Assembly: GCA_003550305.1 (NCBI GenBank) | Contig: QKYT01000216.1 | Location: 86,730 to 136,009 of the forward strand | From: Glomus cerebriforme | Taxonomy: Eukaryota > Glomeromycota > Glomeromycetes > Glomerales > Glomeraceae | Length of the DNA: 49,280 nt | Reading direction: 5' to 3' | Shown: piece after piece, positions 21,911 to 35,447 of the stretch | Layout: every line of letters begins with the position of its first letter | How positions within the stretch are numbered: the stretch's first letter is position 1 | Notes under the pieces: model-generated | Seen by the model: only the letters and a program-made list of their open reading frames with translations | What the model was told of the DNA's origin: nothing | Databases searched by the model: none | Translations under genes and position numbers: made by a program

Positions 21911-22762
21911 ATGAATGTAGATACCTCTGATGATGAAATGCCTTTATCAGTTAACCCATCACCTGCTTTTAATTCAAAAGTAAAACAGCTCAACAAGAAA
22001 AAGAACAAAGAGTTAATTCCTCATATCATCACAGAATATACAATACCACCTACCCTAAAAAAGAACATATGTGATGTCATGCTATATGACATTTCAGGAA
22101 CCTGGAATGCAAAAAAAATTACTAAGAAAATTAACCAAACTCTAGAATCACTTATCAAAGTGTCAGTCATAGCAAAAGGCAAATATAGATGTGTTAGGAC
22201 GATCATCTGTCTCTGTACTTCTTATCTGAAGAAATTTGACAAGCTTTTCTGGCAAATACAATTAGGTGATATCCTTCTGTTAGTTTCCTGGTGACTGGTC
22301 TCTGGTATAACACCAACAGTGACTAGCTCATCAAGCCGTAATGAACTTATCTTTCATCTGTAAAGAAATTGATATTTTCAACAATCAAGAATTTAAAGAA
22401 ACATTTAACTGAAAGGTCATCAAACTGGTAAAGATACCTAAAGGTTCTAAATTGATTGGCTTTTTTGGCCATCATGATGATTTGATCAAAGTGCTTTGTC
22501 ATTTCAAACAATTCTTATAACTGGTCACATGACACATTTAGCCGTACTAAGTCATCTAATAAAAAGTCACGTGTCTAAGAAAAACAAATCCTCTTCAAAA
22601 GACAGTACCAAGAAGAACAAGCCCAAGACTCAGTCTAGCTCGTCGTCTTCCACAGGATCCATTGCGGAGGTCCTGGCAACTCTTGTTAAGCTCCTTATAA
22701 AACAAGAATCTAAGAAGTCAAGAAAGCATTCCAAATCACGTGGTAGTAGTAAGGCAAATTAG
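21911..22762 (+). pseudogene. LINE-type ORF1-like relic
   Basis: The first open part begins MNVDTSDDEMPLSVNPSPAF and includes a Lys-rich stretch and a helical block (TWNAKKITKKINQTLESLI). After frame changes near 22290, a segment reads IKLVKIPKGSKLIGFFGHHD. The 3' part (22496-22762) is strongly Ser/Lys-rich (KKNKSSSKDSTKKNKPKTQS) and ends KSRGSSKAN. This order (divergent RNA-binding-like region, then a basic Ser/Lys tail) resembles ORF1 proteins of non-LTR retrotransposons in such genomes. No reverse transcriptase follows. Confidence is limited. Confidence 0.4.
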
Positions 22763-22764
22763 AA

Positions 22765-23840
22765 TAGTCTTCGACCTGATTGGGCCCTTTCTGTTTTGGC
22801 GGGATGTGCAACCCAATTTGTCTAGTCACGTTCTCATTTACTAGATTTAAAATTTTTCTTTTTTGTAGATTTTATTTTTAGTCCTTCCCTAATGCTTCCC
22901 CTTGTTTTCGGCAGCCAGCAGTCAGGGCAATAAAACGTCTAGACATAACCGTAGTGTAGCATATATTCTTATTTGTATGATTTACAATGTTTATATAACT
23001 TACCTATTGTTTTGCTGGTCTTCGATAAAAATAAAAATAAAATAATATTGGAATTTACATTGCTCATTTCCCTTTGAATGTACAGTAAATAAATCGTAAG
23101 TAAATTTTTTTTTTAAAAAAAAATGAATAGGCCTATGATTTAAAAAAAAACAAACAATTATAATATTGAAAATAATAATGATAGTAAATAGTAGTGGTAT
23201 TTTATGAGGTCATTTTATTAAATATATTCTTAAAATGTAATTTTTAATATGCTAATATGAATACTTTTTATAGCACGGTCTTTTTTTTAGATTGAAGAAT
23301 AATTTTTAAACTTTGGGTGAAAAATTATTGATTGTGTGTAAGGTTCTTGTTTCTATATTTATTTTTGTTTGATAATTGTTGAATGAAAAAAATTTTTTCC
23401 CATGTTTGAAAAAAAACAACTTCATACCTAATAAATGAACAACTTTAATCTCAATTTTTTGTAAAATAATTTAAAAGCGTAATTATAATTAATAAAATGT
23501 TTGTTGTGAACATGTATGTTGGTTGATAGATTTAGATATTAAATAGTGTGGATATAATAAATAGTATGAGAATTTACAAATTGTGTTGATACTGCCAGTT
23601 AGTATTTATTCCTGTGAAGTCAAAATAAATTAGTGAATTTAAGTGATGATTGCATTTATTAGTTTAGAATTTATCGAACCTGCAATAGCATATTTTGTTG
23701 TAACACCATGGCTAGTCCTGGCTGATGTTTGTTATGTTTATTTATTGTTGTTGAATTGGTAGAACCACGATATTTTAATTATCGTTATCTTATACAACAT
23801 TTAAAGTATATCTTCATTTGTTAGCGTTTTTTTTTTTTTT
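22765..23840. other. Non-coding stretch downstream of spermidine-synthase-like gene
   Basis: AT-rich, with T and A homopolymers (a long T run at 23827-23842 just outside the stop codon). No gene or clean repeat was identified. The A-rich words near 23025 could be the tail of the LINE-like relic. Confidence 0.45.
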
Positions 23841-26114
23841 TTAATAATTTATCCAAAATTTTTGAGGAAATAAAGTTCTCATAATATTCCAATGTTCGAA
23901 AGCTGATAATATTTGTAATTTATCTAAAGGATTATTTAAATCTGTAATAATATCTGTTACATTCCCAAATTTTGTTAAATCAATCGACCATTGCATAAAA
24001 TTTCCCAACATGTATTCTCTCATTGCACTACCCATAAAATCATCATCTGTTGGATTTCTAAAGATTATTGGTTTAACTGAGGCGAAAAATATCTTAAAAA
24101 AAATATATACATATAATTATAAAAATAATAATCAACCAATTGATAAGAGAAAAAAAGTTCAACCCCCAAAAATCATCAACAACAACAATAATGAATTTAA
24201 ATACCATGTTTTGAAATGAACCTTGTTCTGAGGGACCTTCTCTAAAACATTTATAATATGGAAATACCGCATTAATTGTATTTTTTACTAATGCTAAGCT
24301 TTCAGCATGTGGCCATTTTTCAGATCCAACAAAATTCTATAAATTAATACTTAAATTAATATTTTATAATGTAAACTTTAAAAATATAATCCCTTCAATA
24401 AAAAAAATTTAACTTACCAAAGCTAAAACACCATCTTTTTTAAGAATCCTCTTAATCTGTTCTAAAGCTTCAAAAGAAAATAATGAAGGAGGAACTGAAC
24501 CACCAGTAAACACGTCATGTAAAACATAATCATAAGATTGAGAATGTTCATCATTAATAAATTTTCTTCCATCTTGAATATATATGTTGTGTTTAGGTTC
24601 AAGACCAAAATAATTTGTCGCGAAATTATAAACTGCAGGATCTAATTCCACTATATTCAAAAAAACATTATGAGCTTGTAATGATTTTGCTGATACTCCA
24701 ATTCCTAGACCTCTAAATAAAAATAAGGTAAAAAAAAAAAAAAAAATTCGAATAATAATAATAATAATAATAGCAGTAGTAAAAGATGTTAAAATAAAGC
24801 TCACATCTGAAGTGCTCTTTCCTGTCCAACTTTATTCCGATTTTCTATTAACTTTACGGCTGAAATTATAAGGAATTTTAAAAAAAGATACAATATCAAT
24901 AATTTAAACAAATACTTTTTTTTTATTTTTAATTTTTTACCTTCTAAAAAATAGAAAGATCCAAATATCGAATCATTTGTGTTTCTATAAACACCTCCTA
25001 ACAAAGAGTGACCCGCACGCATTACGCGTATATTACGAGGTTTTATTTCTTCAACAATTTCAATCCATCCAGTAATTGATTCATTTCGTGCAATAACCGT
25101 ATATTCAACGTCATTTACAACTGTTCTCTTATAAAAATGATAAGAAAAATCAAATTGAAAATTATTATTATTAAAAGAAAAAATAAAATCACTAATGCTT
25201 TTTTTTTTAAAAAAAAAAAATTAAAAAAAAAGGTAACGAACCAGTAAAATTCCGGTATTGCAATGTGAATTAAAATTTGAATGATATATCGCAAGAATCA
25301 CAATAAATATTTGTGGTAATAATAAAAAACTTGTCGAACGAATTTTAATAGATAGAGAAACATTGCATAATTTTTTATATCTTTGAGCAGCATCTTCAAC
25401 TAAATTAATTTCTCCATAATTATTTAATAAATATTTAAAAAGTGTACCAATTATAGCTATTAATATACTCGTAAAATATAATCTATGACAAGTTTTACCC
25501 TCAGTAACCATATTAGAAAGAACGTAAGTAAATGTTACAGTTACAGTAATATGCATTGCAACATAGGGAACCCAACGTAAGGGTGGAAAATATTGTTCTC
25601 TTGATAAACGAGCACAAACAATTGTATTAAGGAATCCTAATGAGAACATAGTTGGATAAGCTAATCCAAGTTGCGTCACATGAGGTCCAATATATGGTCC
25701 AAATATTTCACTAAGTCTGTATAAAGCTTTAACATTAATTGGAGATAATGCAAATGTAATTCCACACAAATCAATACCATATATTAATGCTCTAGCTAAT
25801 TTTTTATCCCTAACTTTTAAAGTTAAATCTTTTGAATTAGCTACGAATCCGATTCCAATTATAATACCAAAAAATAATGAAGCGAAAGCTGCTTGATCAA
25901 AGTATAATGAAGAAAAAACATTTCCATAAATTGGTTCAATATATCGAGGAGATATTTGAAGAATTGTTGATGCTAAAATTGGGGTAATTAATAATAATGT
26001 TGTTCTAGGTAATGTCCATAATTGTGTTATAGAAAAAATAGGATCATCCCTTTGTTTTTGTGAAGATGGTGATGATGGTGATTGTTGAACATTACGTTGT
26101 CTTCGTCTTGACAT
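23841..26114 (-). CDS. Membrane-anchored spermidine/spermine-synthase-like protein
   Basis: Six exons join in phase: 26114-25242, 25127-24941, 24859-24805, 24712-24418, 24336-24205 and 24092-23841, giving 597 codons without a stop. The N-terminal half (about residues 30-290) holds several hydrophobic segments (LLLITPILASTILQI, SLFFGIIIGIGFV, AMHITVTVTFTYVL, FLLLPQIFIVILAIY), so it should sit in a membrane. The C-terminal half is a Rossmann SAM-type fold: QIGLGIGVSAKSLQ (glycine motif made across the exon 3/4 junction), NIVELDPAVYNFA (acidic residue after beta-2) and YDYVLHDVFTGGSVP. True aminopropyltransferases have a catalytic Asp in a D-x-x-D-P loop; here that loop reads HDVFTGG, so the reaction may differ (a known trait of this fungal subgroup, from memory). 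It looks intact. It lies 413 bp downstream of the antiporter gene on the same strand. Confidence 0.85.
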
Positions 26115-26527
26115 ATTAAAAAAAAATATTTTTATATGTCAAGAAACAAGGACGAAAAAAAAAACCTTAAAAAGTTCAAATCGTCAATTATAAACCGTTT
26201 TCGGTAACACCATATTTGTGCGACCATTGTAAAATAATTCACCGACCTAATGTAGAATGGGACATTTTTTTTCACCATTTTTTTTAAAAAAATTTGAAAT
26301 CATAATTTCTGGCAAATTTTGCAAAAAAATTTATTTTTAAAAAATAATGTTTTACAAATGATTTTAAAGAATTGAATAACTAACATAATGGTTAATCGTA
26401 AGTGAATAGGGTTAGCATATCTGCAATGATATACCCAAAAATTGTTAAATCGAAATTATTTACATATATACATTGATTTGAATTTTTTTCACTACAGTAT
26501 TAAAAATAATAACTCAAATATAACAAA
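26115..26527. other. Intergenic region between antiporter and synthase-like genes
   Basis: 413 bp of AT-rich sequence between the stop of the upstream antiporter and the ATG of the synthase-like gene, both minus strand. It must hold the synthase promoter and the antiporter 3' end. No specific motif is supported. Confidence 0.5.
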
Positions 26528-29500
26528 TTATAAAGACTTTTTTCCCTGAATAACAAGCATACTAGATGCAATTTGACCAACAAGAAAAGCTTCAGCTAAA
26601 TCACCTAAACATTTTCGTGTATCATTACCAGAACTCAGTCCAAAATTCTTTAATACTTCAATAAATTCTTCTCGATGACTCATAATCGCATCACGTCGTT
26701 CACGACCTACTACTACCAAATCTTTACGTGAAACTATTTTCTTGCTATGTTCAACGGCTGTTTGTAAAGGTGTTGAAGAAAGAATTTCACTATAATTAAT
26801 CCTAGGATTATTTACTAAACTACCAGTACCTACTTTAAAATACTCTGATAATAACAACTCATCAGCCATTTCAGATAAATGTCGTATTGTATTAGAATTG
26901 AGTACATGCGCTGAAGCCGATGACATTTTCGTAAATTCATTATCGATATTATCATGATTTGAATCATCAAATTCTATCCTTTGTAATACTGCATCATTAT
27001 CTGTTGGTTCATCAGATCTCTTTATTCGAATTACTGTGGCTGTAACATTTGAATTTTTTAATAATCGAACAACAAAAGATAAAGCTGCCCTATTATCAAT
27101 TCCTCCAAAGAAAGGAAGATAAACATGTATATCAGTTCCACCTAAACCTGTTCTTGATCCTACTCCAAGTCCTCTATCAATTAAAAACCCAATGTTTGCA
27201 TTGACTTCATTATAAACTCCTTGAACAAAATTTGCAACTTGTGGACTAGTATCCTTCTTTTCTCTAGGTACAAGTGTTTCTTCAAAAGAATTAAAAGGAT
27301 TTGAAGGATCATCAATAATAGCTCCCAATCCATTCCATGGGATAATAACCATTTCAGATCCTGTATCTCTAACACTTTCAGCAATGTGTTTTGAAAAATT
27401 TTGAAAAGGGGCAATTGATAGATCGGCTTCGATTTTTAATAAATTCAAACGACCAAACATACGAAATACATTTATGATTGGATCATGTAACATAGCTTCT
27501 TCTTTTTTATTGAATTTCTTCATCACCGTTGAAATGCGTTGTGTAAGTTCAACCATTCTCAAAACATGTACGACGGATGGTTGTGTATTTTGTATTACTG
27601 CGGTTGATGTTTGTTCATTAGTAGGTTCCAAAGATTGTAACAAAACCATAATAGATGGTAACCATTCAATCTTATTCAATACAACCAAAAATTTATTGTA
27701 CGTAAATTTTTCAATTGATAAAATTTCACGTGCATTAGCATTATCATCTCTTTGTTCAGGTTGTCCAGATTGTTGTTCGACTTTCAACGATCTTTGATAT
27801 TCATTTGAATAAATCCAAGTTGCAAGTGGAGATGTTGTAAATGTTGTAACGATAGCCCTATGAAATAAAATTATTAAATTATTATATCATAATCGTATTT
27901 TTTATATAAAAATTTACTTACATTGTTACCATAATAACAAATATTCTCTTGTTGATAACCCCTTCATCAAATCCAATATTGAGTACGATCAATTCGACAA
28001 GACTTTTTTTTATTAGGATAATTAGATTAGAATATTATATTTAAAGTTTGAAAAATGCTTTGAATAATATTTAAGTAATATTATAAAACAACAAATCACA
28101 AACAAACTATATTAGATTTAATAACTTACCCTTTACAACTCATAAAAACTCCAATTGTTAATGCTTCTATCCATTTATACTTATTTAATCTTGCCATAAG
28201 ACCAGCACCACAAATTTTACCCATCATTGCACATGAAATTACAATAAAAACCCAAAGCCATACTTTTGGAGTATTTAATAATCCTAACTCGGTTTTTAAT
28301 CCAGAAAGTGTAAAATACTAAATAAGAATGAATTAAGTGAATAAATAAAAATGGAGAAAATAAAATAAAAAAAAAAATAATTTAAAAATTTTTTTTATAC
28401 ATACAATCGGTAAGAATAAGATGTTAACCAAATCTTCAATTTTTTCCGTAATTCCAACAGCAAATCCACCTTCATGTGGAACGATGACACCAATAATGAA
28501 ACCACCAAAAATTGCATGAATTCCAATAGAACTTGTTACGAAAGCAGAGATAAGTACAGTAGACAAAGTAATAACCATCATGCATAAAGTAGGACCATTA
28601 TCATTGCTACCAGTTTTAACAATCAATTTAAGTAATATTGGACGAATGATAATAACCACTATAAAAACCCAACCAATACAGAGTAAAAAGATATAAAGAG
28701 CCGTAAGATTATTTGATGATTTAATTAAAGAAACGACCAGCGCTAATAAAATCCATGAAACCACATCATCATTAACACTTGCAGTTAATGCTGCAATTCC
28801 TACTGGAGAATGCATTAATTTAAGTTCTGATAAAATACGAGCAAGAACGGGAAAAGCCTAAATCGACAAAAAAAAAAAAAAAAATTCTTAAAAAAGGTTT
28901 ACAAGAAAGAGAGAGAGAGAGAAAAAAAAAAGAAACATTTTTTTTAAAAAAAAAAGAGACTTACGGTGATTGACATTGCAACACCAATAAAAATTAAAAA
29001 AGTTGAAAATTTTTGCGTTTCATCGGTAAATTGAGTATATAATCCGTAACTTACAGCAGCACCCAAAACAAAACATGTACTAATACCACCAGCCGAAATA
29101 CTTATGGCAGCTCTTGCATTTTTCATGACCACTTTTGGATTCATTTCAACCCCAATAAGAAAAAGGAAAAAAACCAAACCAAAATTTGCTACAAGATTAA
29201 GAATAGGTTTAGACTCATCAGGAAAAATAGTATCCATATAATTAGGAATATGTCCGAAAACTGAAGGGCCAAGGATAATTCCTCCAATTACTTCAGAAAT
29301 AACGCGCGGTTGTTTTAAAGGAGATAATAAATTATTAAGGAGACGCGTAAAAGTAATTATCAATAGAACCTTTTTGATATAAAAAAACAAATTTAAAATG
29401 CGAATTCAAAATTATCATTTTTTTTTTTTTAGGATAAAAACATTTTATTACCTGAATAATGAAAAGTGATATAGGATCAGCGGAATTATATTTGGTAGGT

Positions 29501-29535
29501 ATAACACCTGATAAGACACCACCTTCACTAGACAT
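26528..29535 (-). CDS. KHA1: K+/H+ antiporter, CPA2 family (Kha1-like)
   Basis: Six exons join in phase without stops: 29535-29452, 29369-28965, 28857-28405, 28317-28130, 28002-27922 and 27857-26528, giving 846 codons, close to the size of yeast Kha1. The first part has about 12 hydrophobic segments. Family landmarks are LKQPRVISEVIGGIILGPSV, GLVFFLFLIGVEMNPK, the paired acidic residues in LTASVNDDVVSWILLAL (exon 3, equivalent to the transport-site N-D/D-D of CPA2 proteins) and GIHAIFGGFIIGVIVP. The long C-terminal cytosolic part (after about residue 415) resembles the universal-stress-like tail of this family. Exchange of K+ or Na+ for H+ in an internal membrane is expected from the family. 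Introns are 80-120 bp and the donors are canonical. Confidence 0.93.
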
Positions 29536-31113
29536 TTTTTAAAATTTCGTCGTCACGTGATAAAGTTCGTTCTTTTCAACAAATGAGAATAATGAGAATA
29601 ATAATAATTTAAATTTATTAATAATTACATTGATAACAATTTTGGTTTTCTTAAAAAAAAAAAAAAAAAGACAAATTATTACCATAACATTTAATTAAAA
29701 TTAAAAAACAATAAATTATGATAAAGTCATTATCAAACCTTAATTCGGAAAAACCTGGACTATTTTCTAAAGATGTAGAAGAAGGTAAATAGATAAATAA
29801 GTAAATAGAAAAGTTAGAGAAAACTTTATCATAGAAATACCATTATTTATACTATACGTAAGTAATTAATTGATTATCATAATAATAATAAAAAAAAAAT
29901 ACATTCTTATGCCAAGAAAATACAAATTGAATTTCAAAAAATCCATAATTGGCAATAATTTGTTTATGTCATTTGACTCTCATGTTTATAAATTGATAAT
30001 TAGATTATTCGACATTCCTTCTTCAGATATGATCAACGAAAAAGGAAAAGTGGCAATTCAGGAAACCATTAATTAATTGTAATTCTCTCGTGCAGAAAAT
30101 TTTCGTTGTCGGATGTAAATGACATTCACAATAGTTAAAGTGTTATTTATTTAGATTATCAATCCTTTGGGATTGATTTTATCAATACTTAAAATAGATT
30201 TGTGCGGGAAAAACAAACTTTTATTAACGTATACCAAATACTTCTCATAACCTGTTATTTTTATGGTTGTATTACAAACTATGTGAAATTAAAAAATTTA
30301 AGGAGGGCGTAAAAACCTTAATATTCGTCATTATGTTTGAAGTATAGTTTATTTAAGTCACACGGTGCGTTGAAAATCTCTTACAACAATCATGTCGCAC
30401 ATGCGGCATGTGATTTGATCATTCTTTTTAAATGAATTTTACTATTGGCTATGACTTCATAAATTTTGAATTTTGTCCAAATTAAATATTTGTTATGACT
30501 TATACGTATAAAGATTATATTAAATCGGTACAAATCATTTCGGCGTCGATTTAACTCCTTTGGATACTACATTACGAAAATTATTTCAGAGGATTAAGAT
30601 AAAATCCTATTTTAATGAATTCTTCTGCAATTACAATTCTCATAATAGTATTTATAGAGTAGTCTTTGGATATTATCTCTCTTCTAACAATATTATCGCG
30701 CTTCAAATTTATATAAAAATAATGTGTTGAACATTTTTCGTTTCAGAAAATTTCAAAAAATGTAAAATTTTTATTATATACAAAAAAAAATTATAATACT
30801 AATGGTTGTTGTTATTTTGTTATTTTGATAAAAAAAAAAAAATATTCGTAATATTTCATAATAACTCAATATAATTTTTTTAATGATGTTCTTGTCATAA
30901 ATTTTGAATAATTCTCGGCTTGGAATTTCATTATTAGATATTTAACTTAATCTTATTATTAAATTCCTAATGTTTGACTTTTTTTTTTAATAGTATAATA
31001 TTTCTTTCAAAGAAATTATTGTAATCATTATAATTTTTGTTTTTGTTTTTTTTTTCCTTAATTGATGCAAAAAAAAAAAATGCAAATTAGAACTTCTATA
31101 TAATCTATCTTCT
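29536..31113. other. Intergenic region upstream of the antiporter
   Basis: AT-rich with many poly-A/poly-T runs. A short plus-strand frame from 29718 (MIKSLSNLNSEKPGLFSKDV) runs into a GTAAAT donor and could be a first exon, but no continuation was found. The open frame at 29870-30076 looks like chance. Otherwise no feature was seen. Confidence 0.4.
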
Positions 31114-32560
31114 TTAATTGTGCTTTATCCATTTATATTCTTTATTATTACTAATATCAAGTAATAAAATATCACTTTCTGTTGATTGATTATAACAGCA
31201 ACCTATTATATATATATATATAGAGATTGTTAGAATAATAATAATTGAAATAATAAATATTATATATACAGTATATTAATATTTACCAAATGATATAATC
31301 ATATAATCGTTCAGTACATTTGCTTTATGCCAAAATCTAGATTTTGGAATTTCCCCAGAAACATTTGGAATATTCCATTCGAAATTGGTTGTATTTAATA
31401 CATAAAGCGCATCATTTTTATCAAGATCCGTTGTTCCTCTTCCTCCAAAAATGATTACACTTTCACCATCTAATCCTATTAATAATATATTATGTTTCTT
31501 ATCATTTAAAGTATCAAATAATTTTTTTTTTCTTAAAAATACTCACCAAGAACAGCAGAAAAATATTCTCTCTGTGTAGGAATATTTCCTATAGTTATCT
31601 AAAAAAAAAAAAAAAAAAAATTTGAAAATTTTAAATTTCATATTGATAATTATCATTTATATTAAATTAACTTACTTTTGTACTCCAGACATTAGTAATT
31701 GTATCATATAAATGAATCTATATAAAATTAATTAAATAATAAAATAAATAAATATAATTACATTATAATTTTCAGTAATACAATTAATATTAATATATCA
31801 TAATTTACCTTACCGATGGCTTGTTTATCCTTAGGATCAAAACAACCTAAGTAAAAAATATATATACAGTATATTTATTTATTTATTAAATAATTAAAAA
31901 AAAAAAAAAAAAACAATTTTTTTGTTTACCAATATAAATAATACTTTGATTTGGTAATAAAGTAGCACCATAATCACTTCGTGCAGGAGGAGCATTAACC
32001 AAACTTCCTTTTCCCCACATTAAATTTATCGTGTCTAAAATAAGCATATCAGTATCTAACGTAAGATCATCAACTATTAAACCTCCAGGTAAAGTTTCAC
32101 CAAATAAATACATTTTTCCTCTTTGATCTATGACACCGGTTAAAAATTGCTTTCTAATATAATTATTTCCAGATACTTGTGGAGTAAACCATTTATTAAT
32201 TCGTGGATCAAATGTATAAACTAATGCTATTGCGCTATTATAAACTCCATATAAGAATAATGTATCATTATTTGAACCACCTTTAACAGATGCTGCTCCA
32301 TAATGTGAAGGAACAATATTCATATCTGATAAATCATACCATGATAATTTTCGAGTATCAATTTTATTAGAAAAATCAAGATAAAAAAATTCACTATCAC
32401 CGCCATATCCACTTCCACCTAAAATGTATAATTTATTATCGAGAATTGTAGCAGTATGATCATGTCTTTGCATCGGCGTGAAATATCTTTGACAATCTAC
32501 TTTAAATAATAATTGGATTAGAATCCATAATAAAAAATGTACTAAAGAATTCTTTATCAT
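31114..32560 (-). CDS. Secreted kelch-repeat protein, short form (kelch copy 1)
   Basis: Six exons join in phase: 32560-31930, 31846-31809, 31717-31676, 31598-31547, 31475-31287 and 31202-31114, giving 346 codons. The N-terminus is a signal peptide or anchor (MIKNSLVHFLLWILIQLLFK then VDC). Kelch blades are visible as NKLYILGGSGYGGD, DTLFLYGVYNSAIA, GKMYLFGETLPGG, QSIIYIG and ESVIIFGGRGTTDLD, each followed by the usual Tyr/Trp pattern (INKWFTP, TNVWSTK). It ends EYKWIKHN with no transmembrane tail, unlike the paralogue at 36764-38654. This suggests a secreted protein or loss of the last exon. Function is unknown; beta-propeller proteins of this kind usually bind partners. Intact. Confidence 0.85.
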
Positions 32561-35150
32561 GATTATATTATACTTAAAGTCATTAAAAAAATAGATAAAT
32601 AAATAAATAAAATATATATATATTATTTTATTTATTTTATTTATTTTTTTTTTTTTGGAAAAAAAAAAAATTCCTTCCTTAGCGTTTTTATAAGTACAAT
32701 ATATATCTTATATCTTTGTGATCAAGGATCTAACTATTATTAGTTCAAAAAAATTTTTTGTTACACGGTTACATGGAAGTCCAAACCATTTTAATGTTTA
32801 TAAGTACTTTTTCGGAGGACCCCGAGGTAGGGTCATTAGTAAATTGTTTGAAAAATTTCCCTAGTTTGCTACCTTAAAGGCCAAAATTAGAACCAATCGG
32901 TTTATTTAAATAAAAGATTTTTGATAAAATCATTAAGGTAAAAAAAAAAAATAATATAAAATAATAATTTAGACGCCAAATACTTTACCTATTTAAGAGA
33001 AATTTGAGGATCCTAATTTTAGATTTTTAAATTAATTAAAAATATTTAATACAATTAGGAAAATAGGATCAATCTTTTAGATTGAAATCAAGCCACAATT
33101 TTATTTCGAACCATTTTGTGTAATTCTTTTATAAAAAAAAAATAAAATAAAATAAATTTTAACATGATAGAACCTTAATATAAACTTGATCAATAAAAAT
33201 GTAAAATAATATCCAATCAAATTAATGATTCAATGTATCACGTGGTTAATCATTCAATAAAAGAAAAAAAAGGATCATTTATTTTTTGAGTACAATATTT
33301 CAATTTTCCAAATTAATAAAATTCTTATAATAAAATATGAACAATTGAAAATGCGTATTTTAAGTTATTATATGATATTCCTCATGAATAATATAATATA
33401 ATGAGAATTTTCGAAATTCGATCCCTACCCTATCCCCATTATAGAAAAGATTTCTATTGATAGTTTCATTATAAGAATGATTTAGTTTATAGAAAAAAAT
33501 CCTTCAATTTGATTGATTCAGTTTCAAAATAAAATTTAGATTTTATAAATTTGTAATCCTTCTTTTCAAACCTTGTTTTTAAAAATAGACTATCAATTCT
33601 TTAAATAAAGTAACTTAGGAACTAGAGTTAGACTAATTAAACTAAATCGATATGAATGTCATATATTCAATGCAAAAAGTTTGTTTAACATTTAGTTTCG
33701 AGAAAGCGAATTAGAAATATTTAATATATTCTTTAGAATCATATTTTGCTAATTTAATATCATATTATCAAATGTTCATTGTCTTTATTTATTTTAATAT
33801 TTTCATTTCCAAATTAGATTATGGTTTCAACATAAATAAATGTATTAGTCATTGATGATTGAGGAAACTAATAAGAAAAATTATTTTCGTTCCCAGATTT
33901 TAAATTTTCATATACAGGCAAATTACCATAAGGGGTTTGTTTGACAGTATTAATAATAATTGTACCAATACAATACAAAGAAGATTTTGATGATTATACA
34001 AGGTAATAAAAAAAAGATTTTTCTCGTCAAAAACAGTTAATTTCAATTTCCGTATGTATTCCGTATAACTCCATTATGCCATATTAAGTAATTTTACAAT
34101 GAGTAGTAGATGAATAGTAAATGCTTGGCGAAAATCTGTATCCAATTACCGTTATTTATTATCTAAATTCAAAGTACTTTGTGTAAGATTCGAAGTTGCC
34201 AATGTTATACTTGCTTTTTTTTTTTTTTAATTCTTTCTTAATGAATTCCAAATCATTCTATGATAACACAATATAAGAATATCAAACAATGTATCTATAA
34301 TTCATATTTATATTGTTTGGGGGGGTTTTTTTTTGTTTCACTTGAGAATACGGTAATATATAATGCATTTATAGTTATGTTACAATAAATGTAAAAAAAA
34401 AAAATATATTATTATAAATAATTTTTTGTTGTGATGCTTCTTTTATTGCGTTACGCTGCATCATTTCGCAGTTAAGACACGTTCAAAAATTAATCCTTCA
34501 CGTGTTACAAATTTTTATTTGTTTGTACGCTGTTATGAAAATCTTCCAAGAACCGATGCGTTACGTGCACACGTGCATCAAATCATCAATTGTTCCATTT
34601 TGGTGTTACAATTTATTCTTAGATTTTGATTTTCAAAAAATTTCATTAAAATTATGATAATTTTTTTTTTCGCTATTACGAATTTCAACTTTTAATAATT
34701 TTCATAATACTTAATACATTCATTTTATTATTACTCACCAGAATTTCAATTTCCATATAATTTTAAAAGAATTTATCTCATTAAATTCTAACAACATATC
34801 AAAAATTCAAAATGCGCTATTTGAAGTATGATTATAATTTCTGAAGCTGGAATTTATTATTATAAATTTCCTTTTAGCAGAGGTTAACTTTTCCTTCTGA
34901 CTGTAATTGTTTTCATTTTTATAAATTGTTTTTTTTTTGTTTTTGTTTTTGTTTTTTTTCTTGTTTCATTTATAAAATCGAAATTTCCAAATGAAAATGA
35001 TATACAACTGAATAAATATCCCACAATAGAATAAGAGAAGGTGGCGACAATAGCGAAGCATTATTTAATTTATTGTAACTATTTCCTATTATCATTTAAT
35101 TTTTTGTTAATAAAAATAACATTAAAATTTTATAATCTCATTTACTTTAG
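32561..35150. other. Long non-coding stretch between kelch copies
   Basis: About 2.6 kb of AT-rich sequence with homopolymers and no supported gene. No inverted ends or coding relics were recognised. It separates kelch copy 1 from the kelch exon relic. Confidence 0.45.
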
Positions 35151-35154
35151 GAAA

Positions 35155-35400
35155 AACTCTGGCCTCTGGAATTTTATTGGAGCAGATTAGGCAAAATTCG
35201 TTAAATCTAATTCATGAAGTGTACACCATGTAGTATCTAATATTCAGGATTAATAAAATATCCCCCGAAAATTATAATTCTTTTCCATCTAAACCTATTA
35301 AAATAAAGTTACATTTATCATATTAATACTCGATATTTTTATTCATTTATATTAATTACGTATCAAGAAAAGAAGTAACAATTTAGAATTTTTTTTCGCA
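35155..35400 (-). pseudogene. Kelch gene relic (exon 4/5 remnant)
   Basis: The plus-strand text CTAATTCATGAAGTG...CAGGATTAATAAAATATC and TTTTCCATCTAAACCTATT is closely similar to exon 5 of the kelch gene at 37275-37453 (CTAATTCATAAAGTG...CAGGATTAATAAAAGCTC and TGACCATCTAACCCTATT). Upstream, ACGTATCAAGAAAAGAAGTA matches the exon 4 boundary of that gene. In the minus reading this gives GLDGKELIIFGG followed by stops. Other exons are missing. It is the middle of three same-strand kelch copies. Confidence 0.75.
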
Positions 35401-35447
35401 ATGAGTAAGCCCAAGATTACGGACGGGCACTTGTAAGATTCGAGTCT

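Noticed and set aside
27474..27797. Plus-strand 107-codon frame
   Set aside because: It is the antisense shadow of the antiporter C-terminal exon.
29870..30076. 68-codon plus-strand frame upstream of the antiporter
   Set aside because: It starts in an ATA/poly-A run, has no recognised family, and no partner exon was found.
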